Virus record (IMG/VR): IMGVR_UViG_3300007907_000057
Location: 1-28,483 of that record
DNA: 28,483 nt
Direction: 5' to 3' (one strand)
Source of the DNA: a virus
Of the stretch, positions 8,295 to 16,621 are shown in pieces; within the stretch, counting starts at the first letter, position 1, and every line of letters starts with the position of its first letter. Under the pieces are notes generated by a model that saw only the letters and a program-made list of their open reading frames with translations, did not search any database and had not been told where the DNA came from. A program made the position numbers and the translations under genes.

Positions 8295-9497
8295 TTATAC
8301 TGCTGGAGCTACTGTTAAAATAGAGAATGCTTTCTCATGAGTTACGTTACCATCAACAGTTGTAGAAGCTGAGAATCCAGTCTTACGAGTTTTGATATCA
8401 CGAGCAGTTTCAACTGTAATTGGAGCGTTTGTATTTACTGCATATCCTTTAGCGTTACCGATGATTAAAGTACCGTTTGGAATTGCTGAGTCTACTTTAA
8501 CTGTGAAACCTAAAGCACGACCGACTCCGCCTTGCACTGTATCGCTCATAAACAACGGACGTCCAGTAGTATCAACAACATTTGCTAATACATTCCATAC
8601 AGTTGCATTTGAAGCATAAATAGCTGTTCCTGCGATGTGTTTAGCACCTAGTTTAGCTACTGCTGCTGTCAAGTCACTGTATTCTAATCCTGCTGAAGCG
8701 TAAGCTCCTTGTTGAGAAGCTACTCCTGCCATTGCAGTTAATACACCAGTCATTTCTTTAGCTGTTCCGTTACCGTTGATTGCTTGACGACCTAATTCAG
8801 CCCCGACACGCTCAACGATTTCCCCTTTAAGATATTCAAGGAATGCAGGTACAGACATTGATTCCAATTTAAATGAAACTTCAATATACTTAGCAACTTC
8901 TTTAGCACCAAGTTGTACTTCAACAAATGCGTTTACTTCGTTCTCAGTTGCTTCTGATTCTAGGTAACCTTTAGCATCGCCTGATGTAATAGAAGCGTGT
9001 TTAGGTAAAGATAATAATCCTTTTACTTGGAATCCTTTTGAGTCAGCGAAGAAAGGAGCTGCTGCTTCGATTTCAGTGATGATTTCATTCAAAGTAGTTG
9101 TAGGAATTACAACACTTGTGTTAGCAGTAGTATGGTTATTCATTTCTTGGTAAGATACGTTTTCTTGAGTCGTTAATTCTTGACCCATTAATGATTTAGC
9201 AAAAGCGTTCTCATATGCTTTTTCGTTGCCTACTGCTGTGTTTAAGTTTTCTAATTGTGTCATTGTTGATAAGTCCCCTTTATTGTTAATTGATTTGTTT
9301 TCGATATCGATAGTTTTATTGCTTTCTTTTAAAGCGTTTAAATTAGCATTAGCAAGTTTAATAGTTTCAAACTTAGCATCTAGTGCTTCGATTTCAGCCA
9401 TTTTTGCATCTGCTTCTTCTAACAAGCTTTCGTTAATAAATTCCTCTGATTCCGTTACTAATGCGTTACGTAGTTCTGTGTATTTTTCTAATTTCAT
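8295..9497 (-). CDS. Major capsid protein, HK97 fold
   Basis: Encodes 400 residues. The N-terminal ~100 residues are helical and charged (a delta-domain scaffold, coiled coil around residues 20-60). The mature HK97-fold region then begins around the PTTTLNEIITEIEAAAPFF segment, with the expected E-loop region and the late motif LGFTVKVDSAIPNGTLIIGN. The neighbouring ClpP-type protease gene overlaps it by four bases (ATGA) and would remove the delta domain during maturation. Base use is noticeably more regular than in neighbouring genes, as expected for the most abundant virion protein. Confidence 0.93.
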   Translation of the reverse strand: MKLEKYTELRNALVTESEEFINESLLEEADAKMAEIEALDAKFETIKLANANLNALKESNKTIDIENKSINNKGDLSTMTQLENLNTAVGNEKAYENAFAKSLMGQELTTQENVSYQEMNNHTTANTSVVIPTTTLNEIITEIEAAAPFFADSKGFQVKGLLSLPKHASITSGDAKGYLESEATENEVNAFVEVQLGAKEVAKYIEVSFKLESMSVPAFLEYLKGEIVERVGAELGRQAINGNGTAKEMTGVLTAMAGVASQQGAYASAGLEYSDLTAAVAKLGAKHIAGTAIYASNATVWNVLANVVDTTGRPLFMSDTVQGGVGRALGFTVKVDSAIPNGTLIIGNAKGYAVNTNAPITVETARDIKTRKTGFSASTTVDGNVTHEKAFSILTVAPAV

Positions 9498-10201
9498 GAT
9501 TTCATTTCTCCTTTTAGTTTAAGTAATTTTAGTTTTGCAGAAGATTTCTGCATTAAAAAATCCACTTGATTAGTTTCAAGTGGAGCAAGATTATTCATAT
9601 TAAATTGTTTTATAAGCGACTGAGGTAGAGTATCAGTATTGTAGCCACTAGCTACTAATTCCAAGTCGTCTACTTGTTTATTTGCAAACATCATCTCATC
9701 AGCAAATCCTAATTCGACTGCTTTCTGAGGAGATAACCAAGTTTCGTTATCCATCATAGCTAATATTTCTGCTTCAGATAGCCCTGTTTTCAAGACATAA
9801 GCATTAGCTATAGTTGAGTTAGCATTTCTTAATACTTCTGCTGTGTGTTCCATATCTCTATAATCACCACCTGCTTTAACAGATACATTGTGGATCATAA
9901 GCTGAGCAGTTGGACTCATTAAAACTTTATCACCAGCCATTGCAATAATGGACGCACTTGAGGCGGCAAACGAGGGAATCTTGACTGTGACTAGTCCTTT
10001 GTGTTCTTTCAATGCAGTATATATCTCGCTTCCTGCAAAGACGTTCCCACCACCCGAACTAATTACAACTTCTATATCTTCAGATTCATCAATTAATTGT
10101 GAGGTAACATCATTCGGAGAAGTAGCTTCAACTCCGTAAAATTCATATGCTTCTTTATCGCTATTTGCAATAATTGCACCCTTAATTTTAATCGTCTTCA
10201 T
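9494..10201 (-). CDS. ClpP-like prohead protease
   Basis: Encodes 235 residues. It carries the ClpP serine protease core: SGGGNVFAGSEIY (residues 49-61), SFAASSASIIAMAG with the likely nucleophile Ser81, MIHN with His104, and DNETWLSPQKAVELGFAD with a likely Asp151. Phage enzymes of this type cleave the capsid delta domain and themselves. The order portal, protease, capsid is standard. AGGAGG lies about 12 bases before the ATG, a rather long spacing. Confidence 0.93.
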   Translation of the reverse strand: MKTIKIKGAIIANSDKEAYEFYGVEATSPNDVTSQLIDESEDIEVVISSGGGNVFAGSEIYTALKEHKGLVTVKIPSFAASSASIIAMAGDKVLMSPTAQLMIHNVSVKAGGDYRDMEHTAEVLRNANSTIANAYVLKTGLSEAEILAMMDNETWLSPQKAVELGFADEMMFANKQVDDLELVASGYNTDTLPQSLIKQFNMNNLAPLETNQVDFLMQKSSAKLKLLKLKGEMKS

Positions 10202-10236
10202 TAAATATTTTCACCTCCTCTCTAGCTGATTGAAGG

Positions 10237-11439
10237 CTACTTAGTTTCCTTAGTTGATTCTTTAACTTCTGTAGTCTTATCGGATTGTTTAGCAGTATCT
10301 AAGCGTAATAAATACTCATCTCCATGAGGTACTGGATGCATGTTTAAAATTGAACGTACTTCATTTGGAGACATGATTCCTCTATCAACCATTTGCACAA
10401 GTTGTAGTTTAGTAGCCATTGACGCATAAGATAAATCGGAAGCTTCAAATACTATTTTATTTCCGAATGAACGTTCTTTCTTAGTAAACAACTTACGAGT
10501 AAACTCATTAGATAATTGAACGATAACAGGATTAATCGATTGTTCATCATAACTTATCCATTGATTTTCAGAATAATTTCCTTGAATAATGTTTTCATTA
10601 GTATTGAAATATGAATAAATTCGTTTGGTTGTTCTAGCCATTTGGTCAGCGTTTGGAATAAATGGATTTTGTGTAACTTGTTGAGCATCATATCGAGTAT
10701 CAACTGCTGCCGCTCCAGTAGAATCACTAGTGTCCATATTTAAGAAAGAATCCACAAATTGTTTTGTTGTCTTCGTTAAATCTTCTGGAGATATAGCATT
10801 ATGGAATTTCAACAACCATTGAATAGCAGAACTATTTTTAATTGTTTTAATTATGCCTTGATCCATTGTGACAACTACATCCATTAAAGGTTGCAATGTC
10901 TCAAAATTGGAATCACCAAAGATTTCATTACTATTAAAGTCTTGTCGCAAATGAATGATATTGCTATAAGCGAATGTTGCACGTTTACCATCATTTAAAG
11001 TAAATCGCAGGAACAATTCACCGCTAGTATTTCTCAATGCCTCTACATTTGATGTAGTGATTGGATAGATGCCTATAGGGAATCCATAATCATCTCGATC
11101 AATCAATGCGAATGAGTTATTATTCAATTCAAGATGATTCACCATTTTTTCTAATAGCTGTTGCATACCCATTAACGCATTAGGCTCTTCTAATAAAAAT
11201 TTCATGTATGGTTCAGGATTAACTTTTAGCCCTGTCTCATTCTTTCTAATATGCTTGGCTGTTGTCTTACCTATTGCTTTCGATTTGACACGAATAGCAG
11301 AACGTATAATGTCACTTTGATAGACGTTTCCGTTCCAACTAAAATAACTGTTATTGTCATCCGTTAGTAACTTAACAGTGGACACATTAACAGTCTTTTC
11401 GGTATTATTATTCTGTTTAAATAAATCCATAAATCCCAA
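10237..11439 (-). CDS. Portal protein, HK97 family
   Basis: Encodes 400 residues. It matches the HK97 portal family in the opening MGFMDLFK, the SAIRVKSKAIGKTTAKHI region (about 47-64), NHLELNNNSFALIDRD, IIHLRQDFN, and a long helical C-terminal part (VQMVDRGIMSPNEVRSILNM) that ends in a disordered charged tail. The portal dodecamer is the DNA gate at the unique vertex. The TTG at 11439 is chosen because family members usually begin MG(F/L)xDLF and GGTGA lies at suitable spacing. An ATG three codons later is possible. Confidence 0.92.
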   Translation of the reverse strand: MGFMDLFKQNNNTEKTVNVSTVKLLTDDNNSYFSWNGNVYQSDIIRSAIRVKSKAIGKTTAKHIRKNETGLKVNPEPYMKFLLEEPNALMGMQQLLEKMVNHLELNNNSFALIDRDDYGFPIGIYPITTSNVEALRNTSGELFLRFTLNDGKRATFAYSNIIHLRQDFNSNEIFGDSNFETLQPLMDVVVTMDQGIIKTIKNSSAIQWLLKFHNAISPEDLTKTTKQFVDSFLNMDTSDSTGAAAVDTRYDAQQVTQNPFIPNADQMARTTKRIYSYFNTNENIIQGNYSENQWISYDEQSINPVIVQLSNEFTRKLFTKKERSFGNKIVFEASDLSYASMATKLQLVQMVDRGIMSPNEVRSILNMHPVPHGDEYLLRLDTAKQSDKTTEVKESTKETK

Positions 11440-11460
11440 ATCCTCACCACTTTCATCGTT

Positions 11461-13146
11461 TTAAATTATGTTCATATAATCGTTCTTTTTGTCTTGTAAA
11501 ATAACGTAAGCGTCTAACATTGCTGCTAGTCCATCTATACGTTTATTACTTTTTCGTTTCCCTTTTGCAGGTTGAATATTATCATTTTTATCAATATCAA
11601 CACTTGTATTAGAAAGACACCATTTTGTAATTTTATTGTTGTTATAATTAATTAGCTTCTTGTCTAAATCTGACCCTAATGATTTCATAGGGCGTGATAA
11701 AGTTTTCTTACCTTGTACTACAGGAATCATTGCATCTTTACCGAAAAACCCTTTCATTTCTTCTACCCAATATTGAGCAGACCAACTATCATATCCTATC
11801 CAAGGAATATATACATTGTATTGTTGTTGCATCTCAATGAACCAGTCAGTCACATATTTATAATGAACCTTGTTTCCTGGAGTTGTCCGTAGTAAACCCT
11901 CTTCATACCATAGGTCATATGGAACTCCATCTGCTTTACTTCTCTCTTCTAATACGTCTTCAGGAAGCCAATACATATGCTCAAAATAAACGGTATCATC
12001 ACCTTTAAGCATGAACGCAATGCAGGCTGAGGTTAAATCGATATTAGAAGCTCCGTCAAATCCTGCCACGGCATATTTAGGTTTCAATACTTCAATATCG
12101 AATGTAGCTGGATTGTTTAATTGGTCAAATGTGAGCCATGCTTCAGAAGAAGTTTCACGTATATTGAATTCTTTACATACGAGGTTTTTAACTAAGAGAG
12201 GATTGGCTTTAGCTTTCTCAACTTTAGCCGCAAGAGTTTTTAGATTCTTTATCGTACCAAGTCCGGGATTTGCTTTCTTCCACATCTTTTCATCTAGCCA
12301 TTCATCCCGTTTATCTAGCTCATATACGAACGCTATAAAGTGTTCATCATGATAACCATCTGAATCAGAATAGCCGTTGATAACTCTTTCAGCTTCTTCA
12401 TACTTTTGGTCGTAAATATCTTCTCTTATTGTTCCTGCTGTACTTGTCATAAATATTAATGGTTGTTCTCTAGCAGTTACTCCATCAGCAATAATATCGT
12501 ATAATTCTTTTCCGTTCTTCCATTGGTGAAATTCATCCATTAAAGCACCGTGAATATTCATTCCATCCAAAGTATCGGAATCACTAGCAAGAGGCTTAAA
12601 TACTCCATCATTAAAGTCACTTACTAATTCAGCAACAAGTCCTTTAATTCTTTTCTTTAATATTGGAGACTTATTGACCATTCGTTTCGCTTCTGACCAA
12701 ATGATTTTAGCTTGATCTTTTTTACCTGCTACTGAGTAAACCTCAGAACCTGCTTCACTATCTCCAACTAATAAATAGAGACCGACACATGAGCTTATTA
12801 AACTTTTACCATTCTTTTTTCCGATAATTAAAATCGCTTCTGAATACTTCCTGTTTCCTTCATCATCAATGAATCCAAAAATAGCCGCTAATATTGCTTT
12901 CTCCCAAAGTTCTAATAGGACAGGTTTTCCTCCCATTTTTCCCTTTGAGTGACGGCAATAATTTTCAATAAATTCTAATATGTGATTAGCTCTAGAATGT
13001 GAATAATGATAATTAGGATTATCCGTAAAATCAGATACAACTTTTTTAAAAGTTTTATAAATTTTTTGACTTACAACTTCTTCTCCACTTTCGATTAACT
13101 TCCAATATTCTAAAATTGGATTATAATCATCAGGATATTTAATCAT
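11461..13146 (-). CDS. terL: Terminase large subunit
   Basis: Encodes 561 residues. The N-terminal ATPase has a Walker A-like GKKNGKS (residues 109-115) and a Walker B ALMDEFH (201-207). Motif III-like TSTAGT follows at 234-239. The C-terminal nuclease has acidic residues at GFDGASN (Asp364), GYDSWSA (Asp453) and RIDGLAA (Asp538), as in the terminase_1 family of HK97-like phages. The enzyme cuts concatemers and pumps DNA into the prohead through the portal encoded next. The start ATG overlaps the small subunit stop by four bases. Confidence 0.95.
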   Translation of the reverse strand: MIKYPDDYNPILEYWKLIESGEEVVSQKIYKTFKKVVSDFTDNPNYHYSHSRANHILEFIENYCRHSKGKMGGKPVLLELWEKAILAAIFGFIDDEGNRKYSEAILIIGKKNGKSLISSCVGLYLLVGDSEAGSEVYSVAGKKDQAKIIWSEAKRMVNKSPILKKRIKGLVAELVSDFNDGVFKPLASDSDTLDGMNIHGALMDEFHQWKNGKELYDIIADGVTAREQPLIFMTSTAGTIREDIYDQKYEEAERVINGYSDSDGYHDEHFIAFVYELDKRDEWLDEKMWKKANPGLGTIKNLKTLAAKVEKAKANPLLVKNLVCKEFNIRETSSEAWLTFDQLNNPATFDIEVLKPKYAVAGFDGASNIDLTSACIAFMLKGDDTVYFEHMYWLPEDVLEERSKADGVPYDLWYEEGLLRTTPGNKVHYKYVTDWFIEMQQQYNVYIPWIGYDSWSAQYWVEEMKGFFGKDAMIPVVQGKKTLSRPMKSLGSDLDKKLINYNNNKITKWCLSNTSVDIDKNDNIQPAKGKRKSNKRIDGLAAMLDAYVILQDKKNDYMNII

Positions 13147-13526
13147 TTTCTATCACTCAAAAATTCGTCAAATCCATCACCTTTAGGTTTATTATTATTG
13201 TTATTTCCATCACCTTTAGGTAACAAATCATATAATTGTTTGCACATAGCTTGGTAATTTTTATTCATCGTTTGATATTGTTGAGCAATTGGACGAAGCC
13301 TTTCATATGGATCAGTTTTCTCAGATTGTGAAAATTGTTCTACATATCCATTCAAATCTAAATCCTTTTCCCAACCTTCAAGAGTGATTCTCATGTAAGC
13401 AGCTCTAGGGATAAGTCCATCTATTGTCGCTAATTTATCTTTTGGTATATCCTTGTAGATACGTCTTAATCTGCGTTCTTCTTTGTTGATTCGCTCATCT
13501 TTCGTCAGCTCTTTCTTACTAGTCAT
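13143..13526 (-). CDS. terS: Terminase small subunit
   Basis: Encodes 127 residues. It has a charged helical N-terminus, then LIPRAAYMRITLEGWEKDL and the conserved-looking LRPIAQQYQTMNKNYQAMCKQLYDLL, a pattern seen in P27-type small terminases. The C-terminal tail contains KGDG-N5-KPKGDG, encoded by a 14-base direct repeat (13174-13187 and 13207-13220) around an Asn run. It recognises the packaging site and activates the large subunit. GAAGGTG five bases before the ATG supports the start. Confidence 0.85.
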   Translation of the reverse strand: MTSKKELTKDERINKEERRLRRIYKDIPKDKLATIDGLIPRAAYMRITLEGWEKDLDLNGYVEQFSQSEKTDPYERLRPIAQQYQTMNKNYQAMCKQLYDLLPKGDGNNNNNKPKGDGFDEFLSDRK

Positions 13527-13720
13527 AAATTCACCTTCTTTTTCTTCTTCTAAATTTGGGTAGGCGACTCTCTAAAAATCATCTGTGTATCACAGAAAGG
13601 TTCCCCTTCGGTACTTTGGACTTTTTTCAGCTTCAAATATTTGGGGGGCTACCAGTGTTTCCTATTATCATCTTCAAATTATTTATAAATATATTTTTCT
13701 AATATTATTTTTCAAATTAA
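13527..13720. other. Noncoding gap between HNH and terminase genes; candidate cos region
   Basis: No convincing gene is present. The stretch holds a perfect inverted repeat CTGTG-TAT-CACAG (13583-13595), a C4/G6-rich segment around 13602-13646 that stands out from the AT-rich surroundings, and AT-rich sequence near the terminator. In HK97-like phages with an HNH gene beside the terminase genes the cohesive end site usually lies here; the exact cut site cannot be read from the sequence alone. Confidence 0.4.
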
Positions 13721-13745
13721 AAAAGCCATCCAATGTTGAATGACT
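13716..13745 (-). terminator. Intrinsic terminator after HNH gene
   Basis: On the minus strand an 8-base stem (AGTCATTC / GGATGGCT, two G-U pairs) with a 6-base loop is followed by six T. It separates the HNH gene from the packaging genes, so the structural operon needs a promoter in 13527-13720 or readthrough. Confidence 0.75.
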
Positions 13746-13779
13746 TGACTCGATTACATATGAAATTATTATTTAAATT

Positions 13780-14121
13780 TTATCTATCTAACTCAATCAA
13801 GTTGCCATCTACATCGAAGCCAAAGCCTTCTCTTACTGGTTCATTGTCATGCTTACTCTTATGGATATTATTATGACACTTATGACAGAGAGTAGTTAAA
13901 TTGTCTGCATCTAATCTAAGTCTCCATCCTTCTTCACCATCTAATAGCTCAACCTTGTGATGGACTACATCCCCTGCTACTATCAATCCCTTACTCATAC
14001 ACATAGTACACAGTCCATTGTCACGATTAAATATGTAGCCTCTCGCCTTAATCCATTGAGCACTCTTATAGAACGCTGTAGCCTTACTGTTACGTCTATC
14101 CTTATCATAACTGTTACTCAT
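13780..14121 (-). CDS. HNH endonuclease beside terminase
   Basis: Encodes 113 residues. It shows the HNH/treble-clef set: Cys38-xx-Cys41, His54-His55 (VVHHKVEL), Asn74 (DADNLTTLC), Cys79-xx-Cys82, His83 and His87 (CHKCHNNIH). In cos phages such HNH proteins work with the terminase to cut the cos site and are needed for packaging. The ATG lies four bases after the TGA of the preceding gene, with AAAGGA upstream, so the pair is coupled. The position before the small terminase gene is the usual one. Confidence 0.92.
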   Translation of the reverse strand: MSNSYDKDRRNSKATAFYKSAQWIKARGYIFNRDNGLCTMCMSKGLIVAGDVVHHKVELLDGEEGWRLRLDADNLTTLCHKCHNNIHKSKHDNEPVREGFGFDVDGNLIELDR

Positions 14122-14125
14122 GTAC

Positions 14126-14332
14126 TCAGTCCTTTAACATACGAATCAATTCGTTATACTCTTCAATCCACTCTAAAGGGATTGGCATATTAGATTCTAT
14201 ATACCTGTCTAATGCTGATTGTATTTCACTCTTCCTTGCATCTATCCATATAAATCTAGGCATGATGCCTAATGGTGGTTTCTTCATTACATTCTTTGTT
14301 AGCTCATAATCTAAAGCGTTTGATTGTCTCAT
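14126..14332 (-). CDS. Small conserved phage protein before HNH gene
   Basis: Encodes 68 residues. The pattern KKPPLGIMPRFIW (about 17-29) followed by an amphipathic helix (DARKSEIQSALDRYIESN) and PLEWIEEYNEL is common in small proteins next to HNH and terminase genes of Firmicute phages. The function is unknown. GGAG lies about 11 bases before the ATG. It is tightly spaced with the HNH gene. Confidence 0.65.
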   Translation of the reverse strand: MRQSNALDYELTKNVMKKPPLGIMPRFIWIDARKSEIQSALDRYIESNMPIPLEWIEEYNELIRMLKD

Positions 14333-14347
14333 TGCTTATACTTCTCC

Positions 14348-14581
14348 TCAGTCTGATAAGTCTGTTGCACCTTCTACAGATACATCTAATACTTCTTCAG
14401 CTTCTAAATTGTTATAGAATGTTTCATCAAATATTGGAGCACCAAGCGATCCGATTATATTAGCTTCTTCTTGATACTTCACTCTTGCTAAATCGATTGC
14501 TCTCTCTTCTGTTTGAGCAACTACATAACATCTCACATATGACTCTCCTGCATATCCATTCCTTACTTCATATAGCTTCAT
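14348..14581 (-). CDS. Hypothetical protein
   Basis: Encodes 77 residues beginning MKLYEVRNGYAGESYVRCYVV, followed by an Arg/Glu-rich helix and an acidic C-terminus. AGGAGG seven bases before the ATG makes it a confident gene. It resembles small phage proteins in which a conserved xYEVRNGY strand opens a ferredoxin-like fold, but no function is assigned. A 58-base repeated intergenic element lies 51 bases upstream. Confidence 0.6.
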   Translation of the reverse strand: MKLYEVRNGYAGESYVRCYVVAQTEERAIDLARVKYQEEANIIGSLGAPIFDETFYNNLEAEEVLDVSVEGATDLSD

Positions 14582-14632
14582 GATTACTCCTCCTATGACC
14601 TCACATTAATTTTTATACCTAATATCTCATAA

Positions 14633-14690
14633 TGTTCCATGTGTAACTTTCTTCCAATTAAATGTATGAATGACAGTGATGATACATATG
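14633..14690 (-). promoter_or_regulatory. Repeated intergenic element, copy 1 (possible phage-specific promoter)
   Basis: Read on the plus strand, TGTTCCA, five bases, AACTTTCTTCCAATT, 22 bases, ATACATAT. The same blocks with identical spacing occur at 16622-16679. Both copies lie upstream of a minus-strand gene and neither contains a good sigma-A -35/-10 pair. The fixed spacing suggests a protein-binding site, possibly a promoter for the phage RNA polymerase. Confidence 0.5.
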
Positions 14691-14714
14691 TTGTATGTTT
14701 AGTCGTGCTGTGAA

Positions 14715-14912
14715 TTACTTTTCTTCAAAGGTAATCATATTGTCAGCAACTATTAATGTAAGATTTCCTTTTACGTCCTTATCAATGTTTGCCATTAGTT
14801 CTGCGAACAGTTCCATTGATATATGAACTGTTGGACACCAAGAAATAAAAGCATCATTTATGTCCTTGCTTGTAGTTTTTCCTTTTTCAAAAGGTATCGT
14901 AGTTGAATACAT
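14715..14912 (-). CDS. Hypothetical protein
   Basis: Encodes 65 residues (MYSTTIPFEKGKTTSKDIND...). GGAAGGA lies about nine bases before the ATG. It appears to be a small alpha/beta protein with no motif that I recognise. The next gene to the left is separated by the repeated element, and a terminator lies 55 bases upstream. Confidence 0.5.
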   Translation of the reverse strand: MYSTTIPFEKGKTTSKDINDAFISWCPTVHISMELFAELMANIDKDVKGNLTLIVADNMITFEEK

Positions 14913-14961
14913 TTAATTCAATCCTTCCTTCATCTATCTGTCTTATTAATTTTCTCCATAA

Positions 14962-14990
14962 TAAAAAGCCACATCAATTTAGACGTGACT
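14962..14990 (-). terminator. Intrinsic terminator
   Basis: On the minus strand a 9-base stem (AGTCACGTC / GATGTGGCT, two G-U pairs) with a 6-base loop is followed by TTTTTATT. It lies six bases after the stop of the gene at 14997-15275. Confidence 0.85.
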
Positions 14991-14996
14991 TTCATT

Positions 14997-15275
14997 TTAT
15001 AACCTAACTTCATCGAAGTTTAATTTATTTGGTACAACCTGATATATCATAAATTTTAGTTTACCTGAGTGTTGAAAATCCGCTGTAGCTATTTCGATTC
15101 TCACTTCCGTATAAACCCCATCTATATCCAAATTAAAAATTCCGTGAGCCTCTTTAAGCACATTTTCGTTGCCAATTAAAGTTACTAATTCGCTTTGTAA
15201 ACCTCTAAATAATAATCGTTCGCTTTCAGGCTTGCCATCCTCATACAGTTTCACTATTGCTATTACATCTTCCAA
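14997..15275 (-). CDS. Hypothetical protein with its own promoter and terminator
   Basis: Encodes 92 residues from a TTG at 15275. An in-frame ATG at 15290 is excluded because the only ribosome binding site, GGAGG, lies inside those first codons and eight bases before the TTG. It is an alpha/beta protein (EDVIAIVKLYEDG; GVYTEVRIEIATADF; GKLKFMIYQVV) with no recognised family. A near-consensus promoter directly upstream and a terminator directly downstream make it a single-gene unit, which is typical of a moron or of an independently expressed accessory gene. Confidence 0.6.
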   Translation of the reverse strand: MEDVIAIVKLYEDGKPESERLLFRGLQSELVTLIGNENVLKEAHGIFNLDIDGVYTEVRIEIATADFQHSGKLKFMIYQVVPNKLNFDEVRL

Positions 15276-15298
15276 TCTAAACACCTCCATTCATACTA

Positions 15299-15327
15299 AT
15301 CATAGAATAATAGGAAATGTTTGTAAA
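15299..15327 (-). promoter_or_regulatory. Sigma-A-like promoter
   Basis: On the minus strand TTTACA, 17 bases, TATGAT. It lies 24 bases before the TTG start of the gene at 14997-15275. Confidence 0.7.
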
Positions 15328-15336
15328 TGATAGTTT

Positions 15337-16009
15337 TCAAATAATCCCCAAATGTCTAGGAAACTCTTTACTCTCAACTAATGGCTCATACAATACTACA
15401 TCATCCCATTCAACTCTAAGAAAATCAGCAGTCGCCTGACTATATGGCATAACATTCAAGCTACTAAATTGTAAATGGTCATCTCGCTCATTCTGCACAA
15501 AGAAACATCCTTTTGACTTTCTACTCAAAACGTCACAATGAACAACTATTGCGTTCATTCCTCGAATCATACAATTGAACAACAAAAAAGGTATGCACCT
15601 ATCACTCAATTCCTCTAAGTGATACACATACCAACTAGGCTTATAATCAAACGGACTATGTTGTATTCTGTCATTTTGCCATGATTGAATAGTTTATACT
15701 TCCAGTTCCTGCACACGGTTCATATCGAGTACCATCTATAGACTCTGGATCACCAACTAATTCAGCTAATAACTTTCCAACACTTGCAGGAGTAAAATCT
15801 TGCTTCTTATTTTTTCTATCAGCATGTTCATCTTGAAAATATTCATGAAACCAATCATAAGTCACATCAAAATTAAATAACTCAAGAAACTCAATGAATA
15901 CTTTCTCACGTTTCTCTTTATCCCTTAATAGCTTCATCAATGCTTCAGGAGCTTTGTATGAATCGTCTATCTCTAATAGCTCATTAATCTTCTTAGTCAC
16001 ATCACTCAT
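15337..16009 (-). pseudogene. N6-adenine DNA methyltransferase, frameshifted
   Basis: Two reading frames together make one methyltransferase of about 223 residues. The first (15671-16009) has DFTP (71-74) and the SAM-binding motif I EPCAGTGSI (97-105), then stops. The second is open from the frame shift to 15337 and continues as WQNDRIQHSPFDYKPSWYVY, then HLEELSDRCIPFLLFNCMIRGMNA, as in phage SAM-dependent methylases of the HsdM-like family. Removing one A from the run at 15693-15695 restores ITIQSWQNDR, the expected reading. No (N/D)PP(Y/F) motif IV is visible in the second part, as in other short phage members, so activity is doubtful even when intact. A sequencing error is possible. Confidence 0.8.
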
Positions 16010-16239
16010 TCAACTACTGCCTCAACAATCAGATACTTTTCCTTGGCCTCAGTAATTAAATCCAATTCTCTTTGAATCTCATCATATTTCCCTTTTTTCA
16101 ATAATGATTTAATCAACTCAATTTTCCCATCAAATCCATTAGTAAACTGTTCGACTTTATAATCCATTTTGTCTGATTTAGCCTTAAGATTTTTGTATCT
16201 TGTATTCGGTGTATATGCCTCAATATTAAATGTTGTCAT
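16006..16239 (-). CDS. Hypothetical protein
   Basis: Encodes 77 residues starting MTTFNIEAYTPNTRYKNL. The ATG at 16239 is chosen because GAGGAG lies ten bases upstream; the longer reading frame would include that site. The C-terminal half is a charged helix (KIELIKSLLKKGKYDEIQREL). The stop overlaps the methyltransferase start by four bases (ATGA), so the pair is translationally coupled. The function is unknown; the coupling suggests a role with the methyltransferase. Confidence 0.6.
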   Translation of the reverse strand: MTTFNIEAYTPNTRYKNLKAKSDKMDYKVEQFTNGFDGKIELIKSLLKKGKYDEIQRELDLITEAKEKYLIVEAVVE

Positions 16240-16344
16240 TCTATCCATTCTCCTCTTATTATCATTTTTGTATTTCAATTTTCATTTCTTCTATATTAGG
16301 CAACTTAAAGTGACAAACTCCTATAAGAAATCCTGTGACAAATT

Positions 16345-16596
16345 TCACCTAATTTTATGATTGTAATTAAAATCAGTGTAATTAATATGAAGATGCCCTA
16401 AATCCAATTGCCAATCTAAGCATGAATCTTTAGCATTTCCTTTCCTTGCTCCATTTGTGCGAATTCCCCATCTACGCTTGATATTTATTTCTGGATCATT
16501 CCCATACTCTAAGAAGTTTCTTTTGCGAATTTGTTTGTAATTACTTACAGAAATATTCTTGCTACTTTTATGAAACCACCAATCAATTAAAATCAT
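16345..16596 (-). CDS. Hypothetical basic protein
   Basis: Encodes 83 residues (MILIDWWFHKSSKNISVSNY...). The ATG at 16596 has AGGAG seven bases upstream. A GTG at 16629 would place the repeated element inside the gene and has no binding site. It is basic with a central KRRWGIRTNGARKGNAKDSC and an aromatic C-terminus (LGHLHINYTDFNYN). I do not recognise the family. Copy 2 of the repeated intergenic element lies 26 bases upstream. Confidence 0.55.
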   Translation of the reverse strand: MILIDWWFHKSSKNISVSNYKQIRKRNFLEYGNDPEINIKRRWGIRTNGARKGNAKDSCLDWQLDLGHLHINYTDFNYNHKIR

Positions 16597-16621
16597 TTCT
16601 CCACTCCTATTTTCTTCAAAT

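Noticed and set aside
13583-13595. CTGTG/CACAG hairpin as a terminator of the HNH transcript.
   Set aside because: Short 5-base stem without a T run on either strand; the real terminator is at 13716-13745.
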